Positions 49,006-59,147 of a stretch of DNA of 64,000 nucleotides are shown piece after piece. Position numbers and translations under genes: made by a program. The first letter of the stretch is position 1. Every line of letters starts with the position of its first letter. Under the pieces are notes generated by a model that was not told the DNA's origin, made no database searches, and worked only from the letters and a program-made list of their open reading frames with translations. The DNA is taken from positions 1,115,501 to 1,179,500 of the forward strand of contig JAGYVD010000008.1 in NCBI GenBank assembly GCA_021209875.1. Direction: 5' to 3'. The stretch comes from Rosellinia necatrix (taxonomy: Eukaryota > Ascomycota > Sordariomycetes > Xylariales > Xylariaceae).

Positions 49006-49202
49006 TATAAAGCTATTTTAATAAATAACTTTTTTAAAAAGCCATCTTAGCAAACAACTTCCTTAAGGGAAGCCTTTTTTTAAAAAGCTTTCCTTTAATA
49101 AAGCCTTCTTTCCGGAAAGCTTTTAAAAATAAATATATACTAGTTTAAAAAATAAATAGTAAATAGATCTTTTATCTTTCTCCAACTATCTAATGCCTAC
49201 TA
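49006..49202 (+). repeat. E1 right LTR, heavily RIP-mutated
   Basis: It begins TATAAAGC (from TGTGAAGC) and ends GCCTACTA. Like 20677-20873 it is 197 bp, with the extra AAGGGAAGCC block. Confidence 0.9.
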
Positions 49203-49676
49203 AATAATAAAAAGCTTTTATTTTTATGTTTTTATAAAAATATTATTAAAATTAACGTATTTATGTTTAAAAATATTTAAATTAAATATTTTTATTATTA
49301 TATAATAATATTATTAATATAATAAAGCATGTTTTAATACAAAGTTTTAAATATTATTATTTATTAAGCTAAAAGTTTTTTAGCTTAAAGGTTTATTTAG
49401 TCTTATAAATATAAAACATATTTTTATATAGCTTGTTATTTTTATAAAGTGTAGTACAACAAGCATTTAAAAATTTAAGTTTAATTTAATATTAGTTTTA
49501 ATTTTTATAAATAAAGCAGCGGTAAGCGAAGTTATAATAACGTTAACTTTAGTTTTTTTAAGCGGTAGCGCTGCTTTTTCTGTAGCTTTTTATTTATTTC
49601 TAATGTTTATAGTATTAATAACAGAGATTTTTTTAAGCATAAATAAGTTTTTTTTTTAAGTGTTTTTTTTAGCAAA

Positions 49677-49718
49677 GCATTTTAATATATAATAATTAAA
49701 TCGATTATATCGCTCGCA
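49677..49718 (-). pseudogene. Element O gag zinc-knuckle remnant
   Basis: Minus-strand codons read CERYNRFNYYILKC. Allowing RIP changes, this is a CX2CX4HX4C knuckle with Cys-to-Tyr, Gly-to-Asn and His-to-Tyr replacements. It lies on the side of E1 opposite to RT, which agrees with gag upstream of pol on the minus strand. Confidence 0.6.
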
Positions 49719-50374
49719 GTTAATTTTGTTTTGTTTTTATTTATTAATAACAGCTTAATTAATTTTTTTAAAAGTGTTAGCTATATTAATTTATCGTTTA
49801 TTTTTTAAGTTTAACTTAAGTTTATTTTTGTTTTTTTTAGGCCTATTTTTTTTTAAAAATTAATTTATAGCTAAGTTGGAGCGACTTTTTTTGCTACAGT
49901 ATAATAGGCCTAATTTTAAAAGCTCCGTTGTTAAAACAGGCTTATTTTTTAATATTAATAATAACCTGAGGTTAATAAACATAGTTTTATAAATTTGCTT
50001 TGTTTTATAAACTGCTTTTAAAAATTTATTATTATTTTTAAAATTGCTTTTTTAAAAATAAATTAATTTAATAATTTTATTAGAAAGTATTTTTAAAATA
50101 TAGTTTTAATATATAATACTAAACTATTAAACTTTTTGTTTAAGTTTATTATTTTTATTAAATATTATAATATATCTTTATTATATTTAAAACTTATTAT
50201 TTTTTATGTTCTAATGTTTTAACAAAAGTTTTAAAACGTTTTTAAAAGCTATAAAATACAACTTTTAATTATTTGTTAATTTTATTATTTATATTTAGTT
50301 AATTTTTATTAATACTATATTTAATTTTTATTTATTAATAAAAAGCTTATTTAGTTAATCTAGGTTTAATTAAT

Positions 50375-50626
50375 TGTTAGAGTAGGCAAGGGGTGCCAGG
50401 CTTGGCACCACCAGTTGCCCCACTGTAAGATTAGATAAGGTGGCCCAGGCCACCTGGGCTAGACCCACTTGGGCTAGGCCCACCTACCTGTACTAGTAGG
50501 TGGAATTCTAGGACTGCACCTAGAATTCCACCATCTTCATCACAACCACATACAACACCACAAACTAGACCAGCATACAGCAAAATACAGCTATTTACAG
50601 CTTCATACCCCTGACCAGATTTATCA
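50375..50626 (+). mobile_element. Solo LTR S2 inserted in O
   Basis: A 252-bp island of normal base composition begins TGTTAGAGTAGG and ends GATTTATCA, with TTAAT repeated on both sides (50370-50374, 50627-50631). TG...CA ends and a 5-bp duplication define a solo LTR. It contains inverted sequence (GTGGCCCAGGCCAC; TAGGTGGAATTCTAG with CTAGAATTCCACC). It is unlike S1. Strand is arbitrary. Confidence 0.9.
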
Positions 50627-52529
50627 TTAATATAAAAGCTGTTTTTATACGACTTAATATATATTTTTATTTTAATAAGCTAAAGCTTAAATTTAAAAAA
50701 AAATTTTCTGTTATATTATAGTAGAAGTTTTAAATAAACAAAGTTTATTATAAAAAATAGTTGTATTAAACGTTTAAAAGTTTTTATTAGCTAATTTTTA
50801 AGTTTAAATGTTTTATTATTAAAATAACTTAAATTATTTTAAAAAAGTTTAAAAAGTTTTTAGCTGCTGCTAAAGTTATTATTATTATTATTAAAAGCTT
50901 TAAATAAATTATTATTATTTAAGTCTTTATAATTTAAGCTATAAAAGTTTTTTTTACTGCTGCTAGCAACTATTATATATAGCTTAGTTTTTATTAAATT
51001 AAATTATATATAAGCGTTTTAAGCTATTTATTAAGCTTATATTTTTTTAAAAAACGCTAAAAATAGTTTTTTTTTTTGTTTAGCTTTAAAAAATAAATAT
51101 TTTATAAAAAGTTGCATGCTAAAAACAGAATTATTAATAAAAATATTTAACACTTAAGTTTAAGCCTGCTGTTTAAAATAGTTTATTATAAATTAAATAT
51201 TAATTTTATAATTAACTGTTATTTAAGCTTTAGTTTTTTGTGCTATTTAATTAATAAAGCTTTTAAGCTTTTTAATTTGTTTATAAATATTTATATTTTA
51301 AACAGAGCTAATATATTTTTAGCTAAAAGTTGTTTAATTTAAAACTTTTTTATTTAGCTTAATAAATAATAATTTATTAAAACATTTATTATTATTTAAT
51401 AAACTAAAATAATTTTTATAAAATATAAAAATATTAAATAGCTGTTTTTTAAGCAGGTAATAATTTTTTTAAATATTATTATTTTAAATAGTTTAAGCAA
51501 TTATATTTTAAATTTTTTAAAAAAACGTTATTAGTTTTAATTATATATTTTTAAAAATTATAAGTTTAAACTTTAATAATTTTAATATAATTTTATATAA
51601 AATAACTTATTATTAAATAAAATTATTAAATATTATTATATTATTTTTATAAAATATTTTAATTAATTTAATTAATATTAATTATATATTATATAAGTTA
51701 TTAAATATTTTTATAAATATTATAATATATTTTATAAAGCTTTTTATTTATAGCTTTAAAAATTTAATAATTTTATTGTTATAAATAAATAAATATTATT
51801 TATAATTATATTAAATTTAAAAAGTTATATAATATAAATTATTTTTAAATAAAAAGCTAAAGTTTTTTAAAAATTATAAACAATTTATAATATTAAAACT
51901 TATAATTGTTTTAAAACTTATAAAAATATATTTAAAGTTTAATTTTATAAATTATTAAAAAATAAAAAATAAAAATAAATTTTTAAAACTAGTAATAAAA
52001 AAAATATAACAAAAATCGTTTTTTAGCTTTTTAAACCGTTAAAAATATAACGCCAAAATATTAAAAATAAAAAGCTTAGTTATTTTAGCTTAACTAAAAT
52101 ATTTTTAATAAAAAAGCTAGTTTGTTTTATTAGCAAATTAAATAAAGTTTTAATTATAAATTTAAAGTTATTTTAATATATTTAATCGTATTATTTTTAT
52201 AATAGTTATATTTATGCTTTTATTGTTTTATTTTTATTAAAAAAATTAACTAAGTTTTTTATAATTAAAATTAAATTTTTTGTTTATTATTATTTTATTT
52301 TTTTAGATTTTTTTAAACTTATTAAATTTTTCCGATAGTTTATTTTTATTATAAAAGTTTTTAAAAAAATAAAGTTTATTATAAATATAAACTAAAAATA
52401 GTTCTATTAATTAAATAATATTAAAAAATTATTTTAAGCAGTTATAAAGTTTAATAATATATATATATTTATAAAAATAAATACAAAAGTTCTATAAATA
52501 TTAAAAGTTTTTTAAAAAAAAAAATTATT

Positions 52530-52834
52530 TATAATAAAGCTTAGCTTAAAAAATAATAATTATTTTATATTTATAATAATTTTTTAGTTTTAAAAGCAAT
52601 AAAAAAAAAAAAAAAAAAATCTAGCTATTTTAGCTCGAGCTGTTATTTATGCCCGATTTTTATATAGTAAATTTTTATAGTTTAAATCTTTATTCTTACA
52701 AATAATCAGTTAATTTTTTAGCTTTATATATATTAGCTTTTCTAATACGCTGTTGCTTTTTAACAAATATCTTGGCATTCTTTTCAGTCTTTTTTAGGCT
52801 TAGCGTATCTATGGCACCAGTGGTCCGTGTGACA
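52530..52834 (-). repeat. Element O, right LTR (5' LTR)
   Basis: This is the partner of 17048-17355. Its inner start is RIP-mutated (TATAATAAAG) and its outer 90 bases are intact, ending CAGTGGTCCGTGTGACA. Confidence 0.9.
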
Positions 52835-54170
52835 GTGGGAGAAATGGACATCCTAAATAAATCCTCGCCTATTGACGCTCCTCGTAGAATTTGTCAGTCC
52901 TTCCGTTTATAACGCAATCCTTTAGTTCGTCAAGCTCCCCCCTATTCGCAGCAACCACCCCGGCAAATACACATGCGAGAGACCATATATCACTCCCGCG
53001 TCCCATATATTTGCCAATGTCTCCAGCCTCCATCTTAGATAAGTTGCCGTTAATCTCCGGTGGCTGGTAGCAGCCACCAATCGACTTAGGGGTTGTGCCT
53101 ACGGTTATTGTGATGCGTTGGTTGTCACCTTCCCGAGCACCCCCCTTGGTCTTAGAAGGCTTTTTTTCCGAAATTGTCGTAATGCCAAAGTCTATGAGTT
53201 TCCATTCGCCGATCGTAGAAGGATCGTCAGATTCAAACACTAGGATATTTTCGGGTTTGATGTCCATATGGCAATAGCATGTGTTCTGGCCGTTTGACTC
53301 GGTGTTATGCAAGAAGCGGACAGCTTCGACAATGCCCCTAACCTGATTCAAAGATGCCATGAAGCGGTTCTCATCGAACCCCAATTCCCCTTCACTCTGC
53401 AGTTGGCCAAGCTTAGTTCTTAGGTTGCCAGTCGCTCTGTATGACAAGGAATGAACATAGGAACCCTCGTTAATTATGGTAATGCAATTACAGACTTGAA
53501 TGTTGATGTCGTTGCGCGTAAGTTCTCGTAGGGCTTTGAGAATATTGGTTTCCCGGGTAGACTTTTCACTTCTTTCGAGAGTTTTCAGAGCGACTTGAAC
53601 CTCCTCTGAATTTGACTGTAAAAAGCGCTTTCATGTTAATCAGCCGCCTTCTTTTTAATAAGGAGCCAGTGAACGCACCTTATCTCCAGACTTGAAGTGC
53701 CCCAACGGTATCCTATATCCTTTAACAGCACCGCTCCCTCCGACTCCTAGTACTTCTTCTCCCTTGCCCAATAATGGTATTTGTTGATTGATTTCCAAGG
53801 TCGTCTCTTGACCTTCTATGAGAATGGGTGCTGTGAAGCACTTACGCAGGTCCTCGAAAAAAGGAATCGTGCCCACACCAAAATCGTTTTCTTCGACCAG
53901 ATGCAGCCTTTCGTCAAAACGATTCTCTAATTTGATTAAATTGACAAGTATATTACCCGCATGTTCGTTCTTTAAATATACGAGCAAGGAAATCGTTCTC
54001 AGGAGGTGTTCTTGGGCAAACCTGACCTGAGCATCCGTCAGGCGTTCCTTCGCAACATATCTGACATTATCTTCGGTCCAGAATTGCCTGAGCAACCCAA
54101 TAGGGAAAATGTGAATCCCACTCTTGGTATCCGTTTCCTTCAGGTTACGGATATCTTCGTGCAGGCTCAT
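52835..54170 (-). pseudogene. 5' part of retrotransposon-interrupted protein kinase
   Basis: Exon 1 (54170-53679, 164 codons) and exon 2 (from 53615) are joined by a 63-nt intron (GTGCGT...TACAG). The N-terminal 130 residues resemble the helical leader of fungal HET-associated kinases. The kinase domain shows a glycine loop (GVGGSGAVKGY), Lys175 in VQVALK, catalytic loop YCHMDIKPENIL with Asp282, DFG with Asp306 (LIDFGITTI), YQPPEI and GSDIWSLACVFAG. Codon 413 is TAG (52869-52871), best explained as a CAG-to-TAG change of RIP type. The frame then stays open to the TSD GTGGG (52835-52839) and resumes in 17042-16858. The C-lobe end is lost to this piece, so the gene is broken. Confidence 0.9.
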
Positions 54171-54589
54171 TTTGAGACGGCTTCAATAGGCATATAGGAT
54201 TTGACGCTCTGGACTACAGCTACTTTATTCGAAGACAAGAGATAGAGAACGCCGGATCATTCCGGACCATATTGGGATGGTTTCTTATAGAAGCCCTCTT
54301 ACTGCTAGCTTTTAAGGCTAGGTGGGAACCTTTCCCAGCCTGCTGCTCAACCCCTGCTCTTCCGGCGCAATCTATTACCCTCCCACGAAGGTATGGTACC
54401 ATTCACCACTCTTCCGGTCATCGACATCGATTCTATTCGCCAATTCATATGCCATCCATCACAGCGCCTTGCCGGTCTTCACCGGACTGTCCTACACTAA
54501 TGCAAATATATCAGCCCCAGCAGCCTCTAGTAGGGAAGGTCGCTCCTGTTCCCGAAGGCGTGCCCCCCAAAGCGGTAATTTTCGTGCCA
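54171..54589. other. Intergenic between two broken genes
   Basis: This is about 0.4 kb holding the promoter of the interrupted kinase and the 3' end of the DUF6594 gene. Open frames here look like chance. Confidence 0.4.
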
Positions 54590-55496
54590 CTACTGGCTAA
54601 TCACCTGCAAACTAGTACCAAGGAATACAACCATGACTGCTGCATAGGCCGCCGTAGAGGTCAGCACATCTTTGCCGGTCATATCAGCTGCGAATATGAC
54701 CATGGTGAGCGAAAAGAGTGCCGTAGACACCGACACCGTTATTAAATCCACCACAATCGTCGGCTTTAGAGTCATTAGTATAACCGGCGCGATGAGCGCC
54801 ACGCCTCCTAATAATGCCATATGAAATCGCGACTTGATTCTCTCTATGTAGTCCCTCTCCAGCCATCTTCCTTTATCAAGCTAGCGGAACCCGAGCGGCC
54901 CAATCGAATATGGTGTGAGTGTGGTGAATTCGAAAGGGGTATTGTCCAACCATTTTGGTCTCTTCCATTGTGTTGTGTTTGTCCTTTTGACAACCTGAAA
55001 CTCTCCCTTTCCACCAAGAAAGTCGTATGTGGCGTCTTTGTCGAACCTGACTTCTTGGGATAGTGTCTCATAGTTTCGAATGGCGTCAGCTGCAGGATCA
55101 TTAGTTCCATGGGTCAGTTGAGCATTATGCAGACGCACCATATCTTTGAAGCAACCTATCAATTTCCCTCTCTTCATCCTCCGGTTTGAGCCCCCACGCA
55201 CCCGCGGTACTCAGTTTGCCTTCACTCTGAAGAGATCGAACTTGAGGGGGGTTCATTAGGGCATTTTGTTTCTTAACAAGGTCGGCCTGAAGTTTTGCAA
55301 TACGATAGAGCTGCAATGACCGGAAGCTGAGAACGGCTAGTCTCCTCACTTTGTCGCCATCGATTTGCTGAATCTGTTCTCGTAGCAACTCACCGTCCAT
55401 TAGGGTGGACAGCAGCTCGGGTAGTTGAGGCAGGCGGCTCGTTGGTGGGAGGTGGGCCTCAATGTCGTCCATAGCCGGAAAGGGCGAGGTGGGCAT
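54590..55496 (-). pseudogene. DUF6594 membrane protein with nonsense codon
   Basis: Exon 1 is 55496-55139 and exon 2 is 55089-54590, with a 49-nt intron (GTGCGT...CTGCAG); 285 codons in all. The N-terminal half is helical (KVRRLAVLSFRSLQLYRIAK). Then come FLGGKGEFQVVKRTNTTQW and KRPKWLDNTPFEF, then three predicted membrane spans near the C-terminus (ALLGGVALIAPVILMTL, LITVSVSTALFSLTMVIF, AAYAAVMVVFLGTSL). This is the layout of the fungal DUF6594 family, whose function is unknown. Codon 189 is TAG (54881-54883), with the conserved frame running on without a gap (LDKGRWLERDYIERIKSRF). A CAG-to-TAG change of RIP type, 2 kb from the transposon, is the likely cause. Without readthrough the protein loses all its membrane spans. 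Confidence 0.8.
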
Positions 55497-57555
55497 TTTC
55501 TCTTAAGAAGAAAAAAAGACCGAAAAATTTTTATACGTAACAAACGCGGAGAGTAGACGAGAGCGGACGGAGTCCCATGCTTACTCTCGGAGGCGGTTGA
55601 AGTGGTTGCTTCGTTTTTGTATCCCTGATGTTATGAATTTGCGATTTGCCGCTGTTCCGGGCGATGTGGCACTACAGGATGGCGCTGTTGATTCGGCTAC
55701 GTACGTTAATGGAGAATTGGGTCGTTAACTGGCTTGGTGGTATGCGATTTGCCTCTCTATAGTGGCTCACTGCTGAGAGGTACATTGAGGATACGTTTTC
55801 TCTGGGGGTGTGAGATGGCTATCGGCATCTATATCCATAGGGGCCACTTACACATGTAGAATTAAAGCGCAACCCATTGTGAAGTCTGCGAAAACATGAG
55901 CAAGGCGTAAGATGACTGTTTGCAAGGCACTCTCGCTTGGTAATTGATGTCATATACATCTGCATATATATGTGGCTATGCTTGGCGGGGGGGGGGTTCA
56001 GTAAATCAAGCCTATAGATGCGCCATACCCCCATGGACAATGGAGGATACCTGAGACACGAATATACAGTATGTATACATAACTATATCAACAGTCTTGT
56101 CTCCTATCACTGTCACCGTTCACACAGTACAACAGAGCCTAGGAAATACAACTGTCCGCTATTTCTCAGCTATTTAGTCTTGACAGGACCAAAGTAAGAG
56201 GTATTATACAAAACTAAAGCTCAGCAGAGAGAGGAAACCAAGTGCGGTAAAACCAATAGTTATTAGACCTAGATAGTCTCTGTGAGTGTATCAGGGTCTA
56301 ACCGGGTGGTGTCAAATGGTATCAGGCCAGACTCTGCCTATGCTAGGCACGAATGCAGGGCGGGGTGAGGATCTTATGTGAAGCCGGCTACCCCAGTAGC
56401 TCCTTGCTGATGGCCCGATTTCGCCCCGATACTACCCTGGGGATGATAACCACTAACCTTGCCACCGCTCCAGCGAATTTACCCCAAGGGAAAAAGAAAC
56501 ACTCGTTCAAAGAGACCTTGTTCGTAGGCAGCTCTCACTTCGTCGCCTAACGTACGAGGCACAAACGTGCGAAAAGGCCGCCTGGTAAGGGCCCAGACTC
56601 AAGCATCAATGGCCAGCTCATAACAGCGCAATGCCCCAGCTGGATAGTCGTGGCGATGCTTCGTGGTAAGAGAATAAGAGTTTGCTCACTGCTACCACAC
56701 CAAAAAAAATCCACATCGATGTCCCAAACAAACCGAAACCCTACTATTTCACAAGCCGACTACGTGGTCAGATAGAACTGGGAAATAAAGAACGAGTTCC
56801 GTAATAACTATCTTCTCTTTTTTTTTTTGCTTTTCTGAAACATCTTGTTTAATTTTCCGACCCTCATCCAGCCGCGTTGTCGGCAGTCAAAAGAATAAGG
56901 TTGCACGACTTCGTCGTATAGTACTTCGCAACCGTGAGCCAGTGCTAGCCAAAGGCTGTGCTGAGTTACTACCCATCCATCGGAGGATTAGTATCGGCTG
57001 AGCGGGGGTATGGAGGCACATCATCTCATCCATAATTAAACGATAATAGGCAGGCCACGGGAGCTCGAGGCAATAATTCGGCTTCCGTCGTTCAATGTTG
57101 TTTTAGGTCTCTTCCAAGATGCAGTTTTGGACGAGGTAACTACCTAGGTACCTAAGTAGGTTACTTTAGATTAGTTAGGCACCTACCTCCTTAGGTTAAC
57201 CTATAGGGCTCCGCCACCAACGCATATATACATCCATGCCTCGGTACAGCCTACCAACTACCTAGTTACCCCGCCATCAATTGCTACCTAGGTACAGTTT
57301 AGCCCTGACCCACCTAGGATAGACGTTGAAATACTACTACTACTACTACTACTACCTACTTACTTAGTAGGTACCCAGGTAGGTAGCCTAGGTCTATGTT
57401 ACATCCAATCGACTAAAGAGTTAGTTATACGAAGACATTAGTATCTCTAAATTTACATTATAGTAGGATATATTCCCAGATGTCTTCGCGCCTCTCTGCT
57501 GCAAGGAAGGACGGGATATGCTCGTTTATTTAGGAAGGGAAGAGCAGCTAAAAGC
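55497..57555. other. 2 kb intergenic, no clear gene
   Basis: Only short frames without motifs occur. A G homopolymer lies near 55987-55996, and TACCTAGGTACCTAAG-type motifs cluster at about 57140-57380. Nothing else is recognised. Confidence 0.45.
57331..57355. repeat. (CTA)n microsatellite
   Basis: About eight tandem CTA units precede a TACCTACTTACTTAG stretch. Confidence 0.85.
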
Positions 57556-58099
57556 TCAATAGTACACAATCTCTTCGTCCCCATCGCCGGCATCCCCCCA
57601 TTTTATAAGAGCCCTCCTGACGCACTCCGCTCCCTTCTCAGCATAACCCGGGCCAGGGTATGTCAGTGGTTTAACTGCCGGATCACCGGCAACCCACGCC
57701 ACTAGGACGCTGCCTGCTCCGCGAGATAAGAGGTTGAGTTCCTTCACAGGAGCGGGATCGAAGGCCCATCCGAAACTGACAGCGCGAGGCGACTTGTCGT
57801 AACTGTGTGTCCCAATGTGATTAGAACTAGGCCACCTAGGGCCATGTCCGGCGAGAAGGTAAAGGAGATTATTCTTTGCATCGTCGTACGAGTTTATGAA
57901 ATGAATGACTATCACCCGTGTTAGTTAATGAAAACCCTCCGCACACTACGGGAGGCCCTCGGGGAAGCATGCCTCTAATTTCGGGTTGAAGGAGCGAGGA
58001 GACTATTTTCCCAATGTTGAAGCTTTTGCCGCAAAGGATGACGGGGATCGGATTTAGCAGGCTGACTGCATCCGTAGTACCTATTTTACGGCTCTCCAT
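57556..58099 (-). CDS. Small conserved-looking fungal protein (159 residues)
   Basis: Exon 1 is 58099-57973 and exon 2 is 57908-57556. The acceptor is well supported (CTAAC branch, then GATAG). The only donor in the right phase is GC (AGAG|GCATGC), which makes a 64-nt GC-AG intron. The product reads NPIPVILCGKSFNIGKIVSS, QPEIR, then VIHFINSYDDAKNNLLYLLAG, SYDKSPRAVSFGWAF, GSVLVAWVAGDPA and GPGYAEKGAECVRRALIKW. A beta strand followed by a glycine-containing turn at the start suggests a Rossmann-like or flavodoxin-like fold. It looks like a small fungal family I have seen annotated as hypothetical; no activity is assigned. Confidence 0.65.
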
Positions 58100-59147
58100 G
58101 AAGGCATAATGATGCTCAACAAAGGGAGAAATCCAAGAAAATGAAGGGATAGAAAAGCAGCAGGTTTTTGATTCCCAATTCCACTGCGCCCGGTCTTTGT
58201 TCCTGACATTGTTCCCGGTCTGGCTTAAGCGTCCACCTGCCCAATCCCCAAAGGTTATATGTCTGGCGCCCTTGAATTATGTTGTAAACAAATATCTAGA
58301 TAGAGGATAGTTTATCCGGTTTTGTATACACATAACAAGTGGTATCCCACCGCGATTCTCGATAACTATATCATAGAGCCCCCCATCCCAAATTCATCCA
58401 ATGTGCCTTGCACAATCCATTGAGAGCAATTGCCTGCGATACGGAGCGAGAGATTATAGGCATGCTTGATATCCATAAAAAGAAGTCAGGAGCCGTGAGG
58501 GTATAGTTCGATAGTCAGGCGTCTTGAATGTTATGTCATCACCACTTATGAATTATTCCCGTTGTATAGTATTATAAATTATGACAGAGGGCGCGAATCA
58601 TAGGCGCTACAGCCTTGTAAAGAGCACCGAAAGAACATTTAGTCGCATTGTCATCGAGAGGGTAGAGGAAAGTTCAAAAAAGGGAACACATACGCCCCGT
58701 TGAGCCACAGTAGATTGCTCTACTACCCAGCCGCCAATCTAGTCAGGTGTAGAGTTTCAGCAACGTCTCCGTCCAGATAGTCAAGGTCCGCGAACAGGTA
58801 GCTGCCCTGACCTGGCAGGCGGAGTGTTAACCTTGCCCTCTCGTATACAATTGAGCCGGGACGTATCAAGACTTAAGTCGGTCGCATAGACATCGCACGT
58901 AGAGCGTGTCATTCAAACACTCTACTAATCACGATAAGTGGACGGGGCTAGAATTACATCCTAGTGGACAGGAGAGATACGGAGATATGCGCCGACCAAG
59001 GCCGGGATAAGAATAATCCTGGTCGTCGGATTTCGGGAGAACCAGGGCGTGAAGATGCCCTTATCTCTCCGGCTTGATGCTCGGTGAATACTGGCATTTG
59101 GTAACTAATCTGGCGGCATTGGTTCGCTACACGAACAACTCTCGTAC
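58100..59147. other. Divergent intergenic region
   Basis: This is about 1 kb between the divergently transcribed small gene and the AflR-like regulator, so both promoters should lie here. No gene and no clear motif were found. Confidence 0.45.

Larger units (their letters stand above)
20677..49202 (+). mobile_element. Gypsy LTR retrotransposon E1 (inserted in O)
   Basis: E1 is 28.5 kb as found and about 10.2 kb without E2, G and one solo LTR. Its 197-bp LTRs (20677-20873 and 49006-49202) start TGTGAAGCC and, after RIP, TATAAAGC. TSD AATAA lies at 20672-20676 and 49203-49207. A purine tract (TATTAGGGGGCAAT) touches the right LTR, so the plus strand is coding. RT is at about 24900-25480. E2 cuts it at CTAAT near the end of pol, leaving parts 20677-27477 and 45529-49202. 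Both LTRs carry an extra 15-bp block that the E2 LTRs lack, which confirms that these two LTRs belong together. Confidence 0.9.
17048..52834 (-). mobile_element. Gypsy LTR retrotransposon O, host of the nested stack
   Basis: Element O is the outermost insertion, 35,787 bp with its passengers and about 7.0 kb without them. Its LTRs begin TGTGACA and end TGTGACA, and it is flanked by TSD GTGGG. Coding is on the minus strand, supported by gag-like CCHC remnants at 49677-49718, RT at 19745-19978 and integrase at 18270-18650, in the order gag-RT-IN toward the left LTR. A purine tract (read on the minus strand) touches the left LTR at about 17356-17372. E1 splits it between gag and RT. The interior is heavily mutated by RIP, with A and T in overwhelming excess and stops throughout, so it cannot be active. 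It interrupts a protein kinase gene. Confidence 0.9.

Noticed and set aside
20677..49202. CRISPR-like array from the recurring 182-197 bp units
   Set aside because: There are only four units, kilobases apart, with TG...CA ends and TSDs; they are LTRs.
17048..52834. AT-rich block as centromere, mitochondrial insertion or Starship-type giant element
   Set aside because: Internal LTR pairs with TSDs, Gypsy RT, integrase and gag remnants and transition-only differences explain the block as RIPped retrotransposons. No tyrosine-recombinase captain gene, mitochondrial gene or unique cargo is visible. A centromere cannot be excluded from sequence but is not needed.
54272..54745. 157-codon plus-strand frame
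   Set aside because: It overlaps the 3' end of the DUF6594 gene on the other strand and has no recognisable domain; treated as a shadow.
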